NCBI GenBank assembly: GCA_900539425.1
Contig: UQBX01000008.1
Location: 6,164 to 70,163, forward strand
From: an uncultured Oscillospiraceae bacterium
GTDB taxonomy: Bacteria > Bacillota > Clostridia > Oscillospirales > Acutalibacteraceae
Reading direction: 5' to 3'
DNA length: 64,000 nt
A program made the position numbers and the translations under genes. The notes below the pieces were generated by a model. The model was not told the origin of the DNA. It saw only the letters and a program-made list of their open reading frames with translations, and searched no databases. Below are positions 45,293 to 54,861 of the stretch, piece by piece; positions within the stretch are counted from its first letter, which is position 1; each line of letters starts with the position of its first letter.

Positions 45293-46111
45293 TTGACGGT
45301 AATCTATGTTGATGTTCTTCTTGTTGTCAATTTCTTTATAACTTTCCTTCTTTTGCTGATTACTCAGAAACTTGCCAAGGAGAATTCCAAAACTGTGCGT
45401 ATCGTGTTTGCGTCTTTTTTCGGAGCCGCATACTCGCTAGTAATATTGTTTGATGAACTTTCTTTTGCCGTCTCGCTGCTCGGAAAATTAGCGGCGGGAT
45501 GTGTCATCGTTTTGATTGCGTTCAAATATTCTGCTTTTAAATGCTTCGTTAAAAACACTGCAATATTTCTGTTTGTAAATTTCGTTTTCGTTGGAATTAT
45601 GGTGGGGCTTTGGATGCTCTTTAAGCCATCTGGAATAGTAATAAACAATTCAACTGTTTACTTTGATGTTTCGGCTCTTTCACTGCTGGTATCGGCTTTC
45701 ATCGCTTATGTTATCAGCGCCGTTATTATAAGGATATATAACAGCAAAACCGCAAAAAATGAGCTTTATGAAATAACTGTCTATTACGGTGATATAAAAA
45801 GAACATTTTTCGCTTTTGCGGACAGCGGAAATAATCTTCGTGAGCCGTTTTCCGATTTCCCCGTTATAGTTGCAGATGAAAGCTTGTTTAAAGATGTGCC
45901 GTGCAGCAGGGTGATACCTGTTTCCACCGTAAACGGTGAAGGAATATTAAAGGCTTTTAAACCGGAAAAGGTGGTGATCTCAACATCGCGGGGAAGCGGT
46001 GAATTAAGCAGGGTGTATGTTGCCCTGAGCAGTAATGTGAAAAAAGGGGAGTACAGGGGGCTTATAAACCCTAAATCAGTATCAGAGGTGCAATATGCTC
46101 AAAAGTATTAA
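45293..46111 (+). CDS. spoIIGA: Sigma-E processing peptidase SpoIIGA
   Basis: SpoIIGA is the membrane aspartic protease that removes the SigE pro-sequence in the mother cell after a forespore signal. The N-terminal half has about five membrane segments (residues 1-150). The cytoplasmic half holds the aspartic motif FADSGNNL, with Asp177. The length of 272 residues is slightly below the Bacillus protein. The likely start is TTG at 45293, with GGTGG five bases upstream, giving MTVIYVDVLLVVNFF; GTG at 45284 overlaps that site. It overlaps sigE by 17 nt. Confidence 0.93.
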   Translation: MTVIYVDVLLVVNFFITFLLLLITQKLAKENSKTVRIVFASFFGAAYSLVILFDELSFAVSLLGKLAAGCVIVLIAFKYSAFKCFVKNTAIFLFVNFVFVGIMVGLWMLFKPSGIVINNSTVYFDVSALSLLVSAFIAYVISAVIIRIYNSKTAKNELYEITVYYGDIKRTFFAFADSGNNLREPFSDFPVIVADESLFKDVPCSRVIPVSTVNGEGILKAFKPEKVVISTSRGSGELSRVYVALSSNVKKGEYRGLINPKSVSEVQYAQKY

Positions 46112-46802
46112 ACTGTTTTTTTCAAGAATATTAAACAGGCTTTTTAAAAAGAATTGTTATTACATAAACGGCCCTGAAACTCTGCCGCCTCCACTTACTA
46201 AAGAGGAGGAGGAGACCGTGATGCGAGAGCTTAGGGAGGGAAATGAAACACACAGAGATCTTCTTGTAGTTCACAATCTGCGCCTGGTTGTCTATATAGC
46301 CAAAAAGTTTGAGGGCAGTGCCACATCAACTGAAGACCTTGTTTCAATAGGCACGATAGGTCTTATGAAAGCGGTAAAGACTTTTGATCCGCAAAAAAAT
46401 ATAAAGCTTGCTACTTATGCTTCAAGGTGTATTGAAAATGAAATACTTATGCACCTGCGCAAGATAAGCAATGCAAAGTTTGAGATGAGTTTTGATGAGC
46501 CTCTTAGTATAGACTGGGACGGCAATGAGTTAACACTCAGAGATGTTCTCGGCAGTGAGCCTGACGAGATATCAAACGATATAGAGTATAATGACGAGAA
46601 AGATCTGCTTCTCAGAATTATTATTTCTCTTCCGGAAAAAGAGAGGGAGCTGATGAAAAAACGCTTCGGTATTCTCGGTGAAAAGGAACACACTCAAAAA
46701 GAACTTGCAGACCTTATGGGTATTTCACAGAGCTATATCTCAAGACTGGAAAAAAGGATAATTTCTAAAATCAAAACTCAGATAATGAAAGAATACGTAT
46801 AA
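46095..46802 (+). CDS. sigE: Pro-sigma-E, early mother-cell sporulation sigma factor
   Basis: SigE directs early mother-cell transcription in sporulation. The 235-residue protein has an N-terminal pro-sequence of about 25 basic, amphipathic residues ending in CYYINGPETLPPPLTKEEE, similar to the processed region of known SigE. Region 2 (NLRLVVYIAKKFEGSATSTE, then DLVSIGTIGLMKAVKTFDP) and region 4 (MGISQSYISRLEKRIISKI) are complete. GAGGTG precedes the ATG. No sigG follows, unlike in Bacillus and many Clostridia. Confidence 0.96.
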   Translation: MLKSIKLFFSRILNRLFKKNCYYINGPETLPPPLTKEEEETVMRELREGNETHRDLLVVHNLRLVVYIAKKFEGSATSTEDLVSIGTIGLMKAVKTFDPQKNIKLATYASRCIENEILMHLRKISNAKFEMSFDEPLSIDWDGNELTLRDVLGSEPDEISNDIEYNDEKDLLLRIIISLPEKERELMKKRFGILGEKEHTQKELADLMGISQSYISRLEKRIISKIKTQIMKEYV

Positions 46803-46842
46803 TATGTACGCGGCAGATGCTTTTTGCTTTTGCCGCACACGT

Positions 46843-47049
46843 TTATTCCTCAACAACGCTTCTCCTGAAAAGCAGGCTGATGCACCAGATTGCAGCAAGT
46901 CCTACAAGGCAGTAGATTATTCTTGCGATAACGCTGTCCTGCCCGCCGCAAATCCAGGCTACAAGGTCAAATTTAAAAAGACCGATAAGACCCCAGTTAA
47001 GTCCGCCTATTATGTTAAGGATCAATGCTATTCTGTTTATAATCGTCAT
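46843..47049 (-). CDS. DUF378 small membrane protein
   Basis: A 68-residue protein with two membrane segments. INRIALILNIIGGLNWGLIG at the N-terminus is the DUF378 signature. The second segment is ARIIYCLVGLAAIWCISLLF. Function is unknown. I use the ATG at 47049, with GGAGATG upstream; a longer frame to 47091 would run into the terminator hairpin of the upstream gene. It converges on sigE. Confidence 0.85.
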   Translation of the reverse strand: MTIINRIALILNIIGGLNWGLIGLFKFDLVAWICGGQDSVIARIIYCLVGLAAIWCISLLFRRSVVEE

Positions 47050-47067
47050 TTTCTCATCTCCAAATAA

Positions 47068-47106
47068 TAAAGTCGTTAGTATCTTTCCCATACTAACGAC
47101 TTTTTA
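47068..47106 (-). terminator. Hairpin between manA and the DUF378 gene
   Basis: AGTCGTTAGTAT (47071-47082) pairs with ATACTAACGACT (47090-47101) over a seven-base loop. The T run is better on the plus strand, weaker for manA, so partial read-through into the DUF378 gene is possible. Confidence 0.7.
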
Positions 47107-47123
47107 TTCTTTTATTTTGTTTT

Positions 47124-48077
47124 TTAAATTTTCGTAAGAATGATCTCGGCATTTCCTTTAATTGTATATTCTCCGAAATCAGCGGGGATGAAAAAGCTGT
47201 CGCCCTTTCTGAATTCCCTTGAGTTTATTGTTCCGCTGCCGTCAATAATAAGTATATGATTAAAACTGCTGTTGTCTGCTGTCAGCTTGATTTCACTTTC
47301 GCAGTCATACCTGTAAACGGTAAACAGATCGCATTTTGTAAGCAGCTGCTTTTTGCCGCCTGTGATATTTTCAGGCTCACCCTGCGGTTTTGTGCCGTAT
47401 TTCGGAGGCTCCGTAACTGTAACATCAACAGCCTTGTCTATATGCAGTTCCCTTGGCTTGCCGTCTTTTCCGAGCCTGCCGTAATCATATACACGGTATG
47501 TGGAATTGCTGTTCTGCTGTATTTCGGCAATAAGTGTTCCTTTGCCTATTGCGTGAACCGTGCCTGCCTCAATAAAGAACAGATCGCCTTTCTGAACTTT
47601 TACACTGTTAAGAACCTCGGGCAAAGTGTTGTTTTCTATTGCTTTTCTGAAATCTTCTTTTGATATTTTGTTTTTAAAACCGTATATAAGCTGAGCGTCA
47701 TCATCCGCGTCAAGAACATACCATATTTCCGTTTTGCCGAATTCATGCTCAACCCTTTTTGCGTATTCGTCATCAGGGTGTACCTGAATGGAAAGATTGT
47801 TCTTGGCGTCTATTATTTTTATAAGAATTGGAAAATAATCAAATTTTTTGCTGTTCTCGCCAAGTACCTTTTCGCTTCCCTCAAGGTCTATTACCTCCTG
47901 AAGCGTTTTTTTGTCATATTCACCGCCGTCAACAGTGTTCATGCCGTCCTTATGGCAGGCAAGCATCCATCCTTCGGCAACGGGGTCAATATCCGTTTTC
48001 ATTTTGAAATCGTCACGCAGGCGTGTGCCGCCCCAAATATAATCTTTAAAAACAGGGCTCAGTTTAAGTATATCCAT
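47124..48077 (-). CDS. manA: Mannose-6-phosphate isomerase, class I
   Basis: ManA interconverts mannose 6-phosphate and fructose 6-phosphate with zinc. At 317 residues it is the short Firmicutes type. The N-terminus LSPVFKDYIWGGTRLRDDF is typical, and metal ligands lie in SIQVHPDDEYA, FGKTEIWYVL and EAGTVHAIGKGT. GAAGGTG precedes the ATG. It stands alone here; mannose or mannan use may link to the GH2 enzymes, but this is inference. Confidence 0.93.
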   Translation of the reverse strand: MDILKLSPVFKDYIWGGTRLRDDFKMKTDIDPVAEGWMLACHKDGMNTVDGGEYDKKTLQEVIDLEGSEKVLGENSKKFDYFPILIKIIDAKNNLSIQVHPDDEYAKRVEHEFGKTEIWYVLDADDDAQLIYGFKNKISKEDFRKAIENNTLPEVLNSVKVQKGDLFFIEAGTVHAIGKGTLIAEIQQNSNSTYRVYDYGRLGKDGKPRELHIDKAVDVTVTEPPKYGTKPQGEPENITGGKKQLLTKCDLFTVYRYDCESEIKLTADNSSFNHILIIDGSGTINSREFRKGDSFFIPADFGEYTIKGNAEIILTKI

Positions 48078-48132
48078 TAAAACACCTTCTGTAAGTCAAA
48101 TTTAAAGTATATTTATAATATCAAAATTTTAC

Positions 48133-48161
48133 TTCACATTCAAGGCTTAATAGTGTAAAAT
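48133..48161 (+). promoter_or_regulatory. Candidate promoter of the ABC-F gene
   Basis: TTCACA (48133-48138), a 17-bp spacer and TAAAAT (48156-48161) lie 31 nt before the ATG. The leader is too short for an antibiotic-sensing attenuator. Confidence 0.45.
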
Positions 48162-48192
48162 ATATTTCGGTAATTTGAAAGGAAGTGAAGTT

Positions 48193-50094
48193 ATGGCGTG
48201 CCTTAATATTCAAAATCTTACTCTCTCATTCGGTGATAACACTCTGTTTGAAAATATTTCGTTTGAAATGGGGGATAAGGACAAGGTTGGTCTTGTCGGC
48301 TATAACGGCGTTGGCAAAACTTCACTTTTTAAAGTTCTTACGGGTGAATACAGCCCCACATCGGGCGGAGCATTCATAGGCAAAAATGTAAAACTCGGAT
48401 ATATGGAACAGCATTCCTGCTCTGATAATAAGACTGTTTATGAAGAACTTGTTTCCGTCTTTTCGGATTTAATTGAAATTGAAAATGAGATCGAGCATAT
48501 TTCTGAGGAGCTTACACGAAATCCGTCTAAAGAACTTATCGCCCGCCAGGATTTCCTGAATGAGCAGTTTCTCAGAAACGGCGGCGCAACTTATAAGAGC
48601 CTTACGCGTTCCGCGCTTATAGGTCTCGGATTTACAGAGAGTGATTTTTCAAAGCCTACGTCAACTCTGTCAGGCGGTCAAAAATCAAAGCTTATACTTT
48701 CAAAACTGCTTCTTTCAAGGGCAGACCTGCTTTTGCTTGACGAGCCTACAAACCATCTTGATATTCATTCGGTTGAATGGCTTGAAGGATTTTTGTCCTC
48801 TTTTTCAGGAGCATTCATCGTTATTTCGCACGACAGATATTTTCTTGATAAAGTAACAGATAAAACAATAGAGATAGACTGCAAAAAACTGCGTTCTTAT
48901 AAAGGAAATTATTCTGAATTTCTTGTAAAAAAAGAAGCGGAACAAAAAGCGATAACAGATAAATACGAAAATGACTTAAAAGAAATAGAGCGGCTTGAGG
49001 GCATTATTGAACAGCAGCGCCGCTGGAACAGAGAAAAAAATATTAAAACGGCAGAAAGCAAGGAAAAGGTAGTTGAAAGAATAAAAGCACAGCTTGTGCC
49101 GCCGGATTCCGCTCATAAAAGAATACGATTTGATTTTACCCCGAAATGTGTTTCGGGTGAAGATGTTCTCAACGTAAGCAATCTTTCAAAATCATTCGGT
49201 GATAAAAAGATATTTGATGATATTTCCTTTGAGGTCAAAAAAGGCGAGCGTGTATTCCTTGTAGGAGATAACGGCTGCGGCAAAACTACGCTTCTGAAGA
49301 TTTTAATGGGTGATTATACTCAAAATTCAGGCAGTTTTAAATTTGGCGCAAATCTCTTTACAGGGTATTTCGATCAGGTACAGGAAAAACTTGATCTCAG
49401 CAAAACAGCGCTTGAAGAAGTGTGGTCTGCTTTTCCCGCTATGACTGAAACAAATGTCAGAAATGCTCTTGCGGCATTTCTTTTCCGGGGAGATGAGGTG
49501 TTTAGGCGCCTTTCCGATTGTTCAGGCGGTGAGCGTGCAAGAGTTGCGCTTCTCAAGCTTATGCTCGGCAAATATAATTTTCTTCTGCTTGATGAGCCTA
49601 CGAATCACCTTGACGCTTATTCGAGGGAAGAACTTGAGAATACTTTGCTGAATTATTCGGGTACGATGCTTATCGTTTCCCATGACAGATATTTTATTAA
49701 CAAGCTGGCAACCTGTGTGCTCGAGCTTACTGAAAGCGGTATCAAGAGATACATGGGTAATTATGATGATTACTGCCAGGCAAAACTTATCGGCGCTCAG
49801 ACTGCACAAACAGTTGAAAAGCAGGCAAAGCCTGAGAAAGTCAATGACTATAAGCTCCGAAAGGAACTTGCAAGCAGGCAGAGAAAGCTTACTACTGCAG
49901 TATCACGCCTTGAGAGCAGTATTGAGGATCTTGAGGACGAAATTGCGCTGCTTGAAGAAGAACTTAATTCAAATCCGCCTTATGAGCAGTTTCTTGTAAT
50001 AAATAAAAAACTTGAGGAGAAAACTGCCGAAAGAGATGCACTTTTTGAGGAATGGACGGAAAAATCGGAGGAATTGACAAGTATATCCGATTAA
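48193..50094 (+). CDS. ABC-F family ribosome-associated ATPase
   Basis: A soluble protein of 633 residues with two ATPase domains. Domain 1 has Walker A GYNGVGKTS, signature LSGGQKSKLILSK and Walker B LLLDEPTNHLD. Domain 2 has GDNGCGKTTLL, SGGERARVALLK and LLLDEPTNHLD. A charged linker of about 80 residues (KAITDKYENDLKEIERLEGI onward) separates them, and a C-terminal coiled coil (SRQRKLTTAVSRLESSIEDL onward) ends it, as in the Uup/YdiF type. It probably helps stalled or slow ribosomes. The ATG at 48193 follows AAAGGAAGTGA. Antibiotic protection is possible but not indicated. Confidence 0.92.
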   Translation: MACLNIQNLTLSFGDNTLFENISFEMGDKDKVGLVGYNGVGKTSLFKVLTGEYSPTSGGAFIGKNVKLGYMEQHSCSDNKTVYEELVSVFSDLIEIENEIEHISEELTRNPSKELIARQDFLNEQFLRNGGATYKSLTRSALIGLGFTESDFSKPTSTLSGGQKSKLILSKLLLSRADLLLLDEPTNHLDIHSVEWLEGFLSSFSGAFIVISHDRYFLDKVTDKTIEIDCKKLRSYKGNYSEFLVKKEAEQKAITDKYENDLKEIERLEGIIEQQRRWNREKNIKTAESKEKVVERIKAQLVPPDSAHKRIRFDFTPKCVSGEDVLNVSNLSKSFGDKKIFDDISFEVKKGERVFLVGDNGCGKTTLLKILMGDYTQNSGSFKFGANLFTGYFDQVQEKLDLSKTALEEVWSAFPAMTETNVRNALAAFLFRGDEVFRRLSDCSGGERARVALLKLMLGKYNFLLLDEPTNHLDAYSREELENTLLNYSGTMLIVSHDRYFINKLATCVLELTESGIKRYMGNYDDYCQAKLIGAQTAQTVEKQAKPEKVNDYKLRKELASRQRKLTTAVSRLESSIEDLEDEIALLEEELNSNPPYEQFLVINKKLEEKTAERDALFEEWTEKSEELTSISD

Positions 50095-50137
50095 ATTATA
50101 ATATTTTAAGTATTATTGTATTTATAAGTTGATGATT

Positions 50138-51361
50138 ATGACACAAGCTGTAATTATAGGCGGGGGCGCGGCCGGTCTTATGGCTGCTGCGGTATGCGCT
50201 GCCCGCGGCAAAGAAACCGTAGTTGTAGAAAAAATGCCTGTCTGCGCCAAAAAAGTTTCAATAACAGGCAAGGGCAGATGCAATGTTACAAACGCCTGCT
50301 TTGAGCTTTCGGATTTAATATCCAATGTACCGCGAAATCCGCGTTTTTTGTATTCCGCGTTTTCTTCTTTTATGCCTTATGACACCATGTCTTTTTTTGA
50401 AGAACTCGGAGTTCCGCTGAAAATCGAAAGGGGGAACCGTGTTTTCCCTCAGTCTGATAACGCAAAAGATATTTCTTCCGCTCTTGTAAGAAATGCAAAA
50501 AAATGCGGAGTAAAGTTTATTCACACTGCGGCAAAGTCTTTTAAAACGGAAAACGGCAGAATAAAAGCCGTTGTGCTTTCTGACGGCAGTGAAATTGAGT
50601 GCGAAAGCGTTGCGCTGTGCACGGGCGGGAAAAGCTATCCCGCAACAGGCTCGACGGGCGACGGCTATGCTCTTGCCAAAAGTGTAGGTCATACTGTTAC
50701 AAAAATATCTCCTGCTCTTGTTTCTCTCAAAAGCGAAGATAGTTTTGTGCCTGAACTTCAGGGCTTGAGTTTAAGAAACATAAGTATTAAGCTGAATAAA
50801 AACAATAAAACAATTTATTCCGATTTCGGCGAAATGCTTTTTACTCATTACGGGCTCAGCGGCCCCGTGATACTCTCTGCTTCAAGCCATATAGATGAGC
50901 CGGAAAACGGAGGCTATTCGGTAGTAATAGATTTAAAGCCTGCGCTCGATTATGATACCCTTGATAAAAGAATACAGCGTGATTTCGACGAATTTAAAAA
51001 TAAAGACGTCATTAATTCACTTTCAAAACTTTTACCGAGAAAACTTATTCCCGTCATTATTGAATTATGGGGAATAGCCCGGCATAAAAAGGTAAATGAA
51101 ATAACACGCGAGGAACGCAGAGCGCTTGTTCATTTGCTGAAAAATCTGGAAGTGGGCGTTTCAGGATTTTATACCCTTGATTCCGCAATAATAACCAGGG
51201 GCGGAATTAATGTTAAGGAAATAGACCCCAAAACGATGCGTTCAAAAATTGTTGATAATCTTTTCTTTGCAGGTGAAATAATAGATGTGGACGCTTATAC
51301 GGGCGGCTTCAATCTGCAGATAGCCTTTTCAACAGGCAGACTCTGCGGAGAAAATATGTGA
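50138..51361 (+). CDS. HI0933-type NAD(P)/FAD-dependent oxidoreductase
   Basis: The 407-residue flavoprotein has the FAD loop AVIIGGGAAGLMAAAVCAARG at the N-terminus, then KVSITGKGRCNVTNACF, a signature of this family. CTGGKSYPATGSTGDGYALA is in the middle, and FFAGEIIDVDAYTGGFNLQ near the C-terminus. The substrate is not known. I use the ATG at 50138; no clear ribosome binding site is seen, and ATG 50132 or TTG 50129 are alternatives. It leads into cmk and plsC, a common neighbourhood in Clostridia. Confidence 0.9.
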   Translation: MTQAVIIGGGAAGLMAAAVCAARGKETVVVEKMPVCAKKVSITGKGRCNVTNACFELSDLISNVPRNPRFLYSAFSSFMPYDTMSFFEELGVPLKIERGNRVFPQSDNAKDISSALVRNAKKCGVKFIHTAAKSFKTENGRIKAVVLSDGSEIECESVALCTGGKSYPATGSTGDGYALAKSVGHTVTKISPALVSLKSEDSFVPELQGLSLRNISIKLNKNNKTIYSDFGEMLFTHYGLSGPVILSASSHIDEPENGGYSVVIDLKPALDYDTLDKRIQRDFDEFKNKDVINSLSKLLPRKLIPVIIELWGIARHKKVNEITREERRALVHLLKNLEVGVSGFYTLDSAIITRGGINVKEIDPKTMRSKIVDNLFFAGEIIDVDAYTGGFNLQIAFSTGRLCGENM

Positions 51362-51387
51362 TTTTATATTCGGAAAGGTTGTTTGCT

Positions 51388-52056
51388 TTGATTAATGTTG
51401 CAATAGACGGCCCTGCAGGCGCAGGCAAAAGCACGGTTGCACGCGGTGCGGCTAAGGAACTCGGTTATATTTATGTAGATACAGGCGCTCTGTACAGAAC
51501 TGTTGCTCTTGCGGCTCAAAGAAAAAATGTTTTGGGAGATGTTAACGGAATATGTGATATGCTCCCCGGAATTACCGTTGAGCTTAAATTTGATGACGAG
51601 GGAGAGCAGAGAGTGTATCTGAACGGTGAGGACGTCTCTTCACTTATAAGAACGCCCGAAATATCAATGGCGGCATCGTCGGTTTCACAGATTCCCAAGG
51701 TAAGGGAATTTTTGCTTGAACTTCAGCGCTCAATCGCGCGTGAAAATAATGTTATTATGGACGGCAGAGATATCGGCACGGTAGTTCTGCCTAATGCCGA
51801 TGTAAAAATCTTTCTGTTTGCTTCCCCTGAGTGCAGGGCAGAAAGAAGATACAAGGAGCTTATCGAAAAAGGTCAGGATGTCAAATATGAGGACGTTCTC
51901 AAAGATGTAAACGACCGTGATTATCAGGACAGTCACCGTGAGATAGCGCCGCTCAAACCAACCAATGAGTCAGTTATGGCAGATACAACGGGAAAAGCGC
52001 TTCCCGAAAGCATAGAAATGGTAGTTTCCGTGATAAAGGAGAAGATTAATGGTTAG
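51388..52056 (+). CDS. cmk: Cytidylate kinase
   Basis: Cmk phosphorylates CMP and dCMP. The P-loop IDGPAGAGKSTVARGAA starts at residue 5; YVDTGALYRTVAL and MDGRDIGTVVLP bind the nucleotide. The lid ECRAERRYKEL and the C-terminal helix complete a 222-residue enzyme. The start is TTG at 51388 (MINVAIDGP), with GAAAGG nine bases upstream; an in-frame GTG at 51358 lies at the end of the previous gene and lacks a site. It overlaps plsC by 8 nt. Confidence 0.96.
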   Translation: MINVAIDGPAGAGKSTVARGAAKELGYIYVDTGALYRTVALAAQRKNVLGDVNGICDMLPGITVELKFDDEGEQRVYLNGEDVSSLIRTPEISMAASSVSQIPKVREFLLELQRSIARENNVIMDGRDIGTVVLPNADVKIFLFASPECRAERRYKELIEKGQDVKYEDVLKDVNDRDYQDSHREIAPLKPTNESVMADTTGKALPESIEMVVSVIKEKING

Positions 52057-52711
52057 TTTTGATTACAGCGAAGTTAAGCACTACAAATTTTACGGCTTTG
52101 TGAAAAAAGTTTTCGGCCCTATATTCAGAGCTGTTTACAAGCTTGAATTCAAAGGGCTTGAAAATGTTCCGTCTGCTTCTGACGGAAGATACATAGTTGC
52201 AATAAATCATACATGCGCGCTTGACCCAGTTTTCGTTTCAATGCCTAAACAGGTTCCGCCGCTTCACTTTATGGCAAAGGTAGAGCTTTTCAAAAATCCC
52301 GTAGTAGGCTGGGTAATAAAGCACCTTTACGGTTTTCCTGTTAAAAGAGGAAAGGGCGATACTTCCGCAATCGAGTACGGCGAAAAGATCATAGAAGAGG
52401 GGCACGTAATGGCTATCTGCCCCGAGGGAAAAAGAGTTAAGGATAAAAACGGAGTGCCGCAGAAAGCAAAGTCAGGCGTTGCAGTAATCGCAAAAGCCAC
52501 AAAAGCGTCTGTTCTTCCGGTAGCCATCTATTGCGACGGCCCTATCAAGAGAGGCAAAAAGGTAGTTATATCTTACGGCAGAATGCTCACTCTTGAGGAT
52601 ATGGGACTCAATAAAGAAGAAATCGGCCCTCACGACATTAAAAACGCAGCCAATAAGGTAATGGATAAGATTACCGAGCTGTGGGAGGCGGAGCATAATG
52701 AAGGAAATTAA
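52049..52711 (+). CDS. plsC: 1-acyl-sn-glycerol-3-phosphate acyltransferase
   Basis: PlsC makes phosphatidic acid at the membrane. The acyltransferase motifs are NHTCALD (H-x4-D) near residue 53, FPVKRGKGDT and CPEGKRVKD (EG-x-R-like). At 220 residues it is standard. AAAGGAGA precedes the ATG, inside the end of cmk. It overlaps the ispH-S1 fusion by 14 nt. The order cmk-plsC-ispH/rpsA is known in Clostridia. Confidence 0.93.
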   Translation: MVSFDYSEVKHYKFYGFVKKVFGPIFRAVYKLEFKGLENVPSASDGRYIVAINHTCALDPVFVSMPKQVPPLHFMAKVELFKNPVVGWVIKHLYGFPVKRGKGDTSAIEYGEKIIEEGHVMAICPEGKRVKDKNGVPQKAKSGVAVIAKATKASVLPVAIYCDGPIKRGKKVVISYGRMLTLEDMGLNKEEIGPHDIKNAANKVMDKITELWEAEHNEGN

Positions 52712-54782
52712 ACTTGCCAAAACAGCGGGCTTTTGCTTTGGTGTAAACAGGGCAGTAAATCTGGTTTATAAACTTGTTGAGGACGGAGAAAAGGTCTGCA
52801 CTTTGGGCCCGATTATTCATAATCAGCAGCTTGTTGAAGACCTGAAATCAAAAGGCGTAAACGATATTTCTTCACCTGACGCCTGCGCGGACGGATATAA
52901 AATCGTTATCCGTACTCACGGTATAGAAAAAGAAACTCTTTCAGATATAAGCAATCGCGGGCTTGAGTATATCGACGCAACCTGTCCGTTCGTTCTTAAA
53001 ATACACAGAATAGTAAGTGATGCTGAGCAGGGAACCGTAACACTTATTGCCGGAGATTCAAATCATCCGGAGGTAAAGGGGATACGCTCTTTCTGTGTGG
53101 GCAGCTCTCATGTGTTTAAAAACCACGAAGAACTCGCAGAAATTATTGACAAATATAAAATAGCGTCTGAAAAAACAGTGATTTGCGTTTCACAGACCAC
53201 TTTCAGCACCGAAGAATGGAAAAAATGCGAGAAAATTCTTAAAAAGGTATGTACAAACTGCAAAATTTTTGATACAATATGCAGTGCAACATCCGAAAGA
53301 CAGGCAGAGGCACTTGCTCTTGCAAAAGAGTGCGATGCCATGCTGGTTATCGGAGGTCGCCATTCATCCAATACTTGCAAGTTGAAAGATGTTTGTTCGG
53401 AATATGCACCCACTTTCTTGATAGAGACTGCTGCGGAGCTTGCCGATATGGATTTTTCGCGTTTCAATGTAGTTGGAGTTACTGCCGGGGCGTCTACGCC
53501 GTCGGTAATTATCAAGGAGGTACTAAAAACCATGTCCGAAGAAATTAAAGAAAAGGAAGTTGAAGCAACAGAAAATGTTGCCGAGACAGCAGAAGCCGCT
53601 GATAAAGCCGTTAAGGCTGCTGTCGAAGCATCTGCTGATGGTGAAACCTTCGCAGAGATGCTCGAACAATCTTTCAGCGAAAACGACACCGGTAAAATCG
53701 TTAAAGGTGTTGTAGAAAACATTACACCCACAGAGGTATTCGTGGATGTTCCCGGAAGAAAGCAGACAGGCGTTATCGCCCGCGAAGATCTTTCTGCCGA
53801 GCCGTTTGACAAGTGTGAGGATGTTGTATCTAAAGGCGATGTGCTTGATCTTATCATCCTTAAAACAAATGATCAGGACGGTGTTCTCAAGCTTTCAAAG
53901 AAGCTTACAGACAGTTTTAAAGGCTGGGAGGATATCGTAAAGGCTAAAGAGAATGATGAAGTTCTTGAGGGCTACATTACAGCTGTTGTACGCGGCGGCG
54001 TTCTTGCTACCGTAAAGGGTACACGCGTATTTGTTCCCGCTTCTCTTTCCGGCGTTCCCAAGAATGAGGAACTTTCTGTTCTTAAAGGCACTACTGCAAG
54101 GTTCAAGATTATTGACATCAATGAGCAGAGAAGACGTGCTGTAGGTTCTATCCGCGCCGTACTCAGCGAGGAGAGAAAGAAAGCTCGTGAAGAGGCTTGG
54201 GCTAAGCTTGAAGAGGGCATGAAGCTCACAGGCACAGTTAAATCACTTACAAATTACGGCGCTTTCGTTGATATCGGCGGAATCGACGGTATGATCCATA
54301 TTAGTGAACTTTCATGGACTCGCATTAAGCATCCTTCAGAGGTTGTAAATGTTGGTGATCAGGTAGAAGTTTACATAAAGGCTCTTGATCAGGAAAAGAA
54401 AAAGATTTCTCTCGGCTTCAAAAAGGTAGAGGATAATCCGTGGGAGATCCTCAAGAGAGATTATCCGGTTGATACTGTTATTAATAATGCTAAAATTGTA
54501 GGCGTTACTGCTTTCGGCGCATTTGCTACAGTTATCCCCGGTATCGAAGGTCTTATTCATATCAGTGAGATCAGCTGGAACAGAATTAAGACTCCCGCCG
54601 ATGTACTTAAAGTAGGCGACGAAGTTAATGTTGTTATCACAAATATTGATTTCGATAAGAAGAGAGTTAGCCTTTCAATGAAACAGCTTATTGAAAGACC
54701 TGAAGAGGGTATTCCTGAACTTCAGTCTGATGATGAAGCTGCTGAGGAAGCTGAAGCTCCCGCAGAAGAAACTGCTGAATAA
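52698..54782 (+). CDS. ispH: Bifunctional IspH (HMBPP reductase) and ribosomal S1-like protein
   Basis: Residues 1-275 are IspH, the last enzyme of the MEP isoprenoid pathway. Its three [4Fe-4S] Cys are in [11 protein letters not shown] (Cys13), IDATCPFV and FDTICSAT, and the TTFSTEEW stretch is also present. A Glu/Ala-rich linker (about residues 279-320) joins it to four S1 RNA-binding domains, the third being [20 protein letters not shown]. The acidic end is [13 protein letters not shown]. The fusion is known in Clostridia. An in-frame ATG at 53532 has AAGGAGG eleven bases upstream, so a separate S1 product is possible. GGAGGCGGAG precedes the main ATG. Confidence 0.95.
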   Translation: MKEIKLAKTAGFCFGVNRAVNLVYKLVEDGEKVCTLGPIIHNQQLVEDLKSKGVNDISSPDACADGYKIVIRTHGIEKETLSDISNRGLEYIDATCPFVLKIHRIVSDAEQGTVTLIAGDSNHPEVKGIRSFCVGSSHVFKNHEELAEIIDKYKIASEKTVICVSQTTFSTEEWKKCEKILKKVCTNCKIFDTICSATSERQAEALALAKECDAMLVIGGRHSSNTCKLKDVCSEYAPTFLIETAAELADMDFSRFNVVGVTAGASTPSVIIKEVLKTMSEEIKEKEVEATENVAETAEAADKAVKAAVEASADGETFAEMLEQSFSENDTGKIVKGVVENITPTEVFVDVPGRKQTGVIAREDLSAEPFDKCEDVVSKGDVLDLIILKTNDQDGVLKLSKKLTDSFKGWEDIVKAKENDEVLEGYITAVVRGGVLATVKGTRVFVPASLSGVPKNEELSVLKGTTARFKIIDINEQRRRAVGSIRAVLSEERKKAREEAWAKLEEGMKLTGTVKSLTNYGAFVDIGGIDGMIHISELSWTRIKHPSEVVNVGDQVEVYIKALDQEKKKISLGFKKVEDNPWEILKRDYPVDTVINNAKIVGVTAFGAFATVIPGIEGLIHISEISWNRIKTPADVLKVGDEVNVVITNIDFDKKRVSLSMKQLIERPEEGIPELQSDDEAAEEAEAPAEETAE
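53514..53534 (+). promoter_or_regulatory. Internal ribosome binding site and ATG within the ispH-S1 fusion
   Basis: AAGGAGG (53514-53520) lies eleven bases before an in-frame ATG (53532-53534), codon 279, exactly at the IspH/S1 boundary. Initiation here would make a free 416-residue four-domain S1 protein (53532-54782), independent of IspH. Confidence 0.5.
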
Positions 54783-54783
54783 T

Positions 54784-54818
54784 AAAAAGACCCGTTTTTT
54801 AAAGGCGGGTCTTTTTTT
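54784..54818 (+). terminator. Terminator of the cmk-plsC-ispH unit
   Basis: AGACCCG (54788-54794) pairs with CGGGTCT (54806-54812), followed by T residues. Confidence 0.88.
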
Positions 54819-54824
54819 AAAATT

Positions 54825-54858
54825 TAAACCCGTGCGGAAATAAGCCGTACGGGTTTTA
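54825..54858 (-). terminator. Terminator of the DUF4364 gene
   Basis: AAACCCGTGCGG (54826-54837) pairs with CCGTACGGGTTT (54845-54856) with one G-T pair. The tail on the minus strand is AAATTTTAAA, so it is weaker than its neighbour. Confidence 0.6.
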
Positions 54859-54861
54859 TTC

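Noticed and set aside
46804..47067. An 87-codon plus-strand frame after sigE
   Set aside because: It is opposite the DUF378 gene, whose signature motif and ribosome binding site are clear; the plus-strand product has no recognisable feature. It is not sigG.
53108..53857. A 249-codon minus-strand open frame inside the ispH-S1 gene
   Set aside because: Very Ser-rich translation opposite the real gene, no upstream site or promoter; a reverse-strand shadow.
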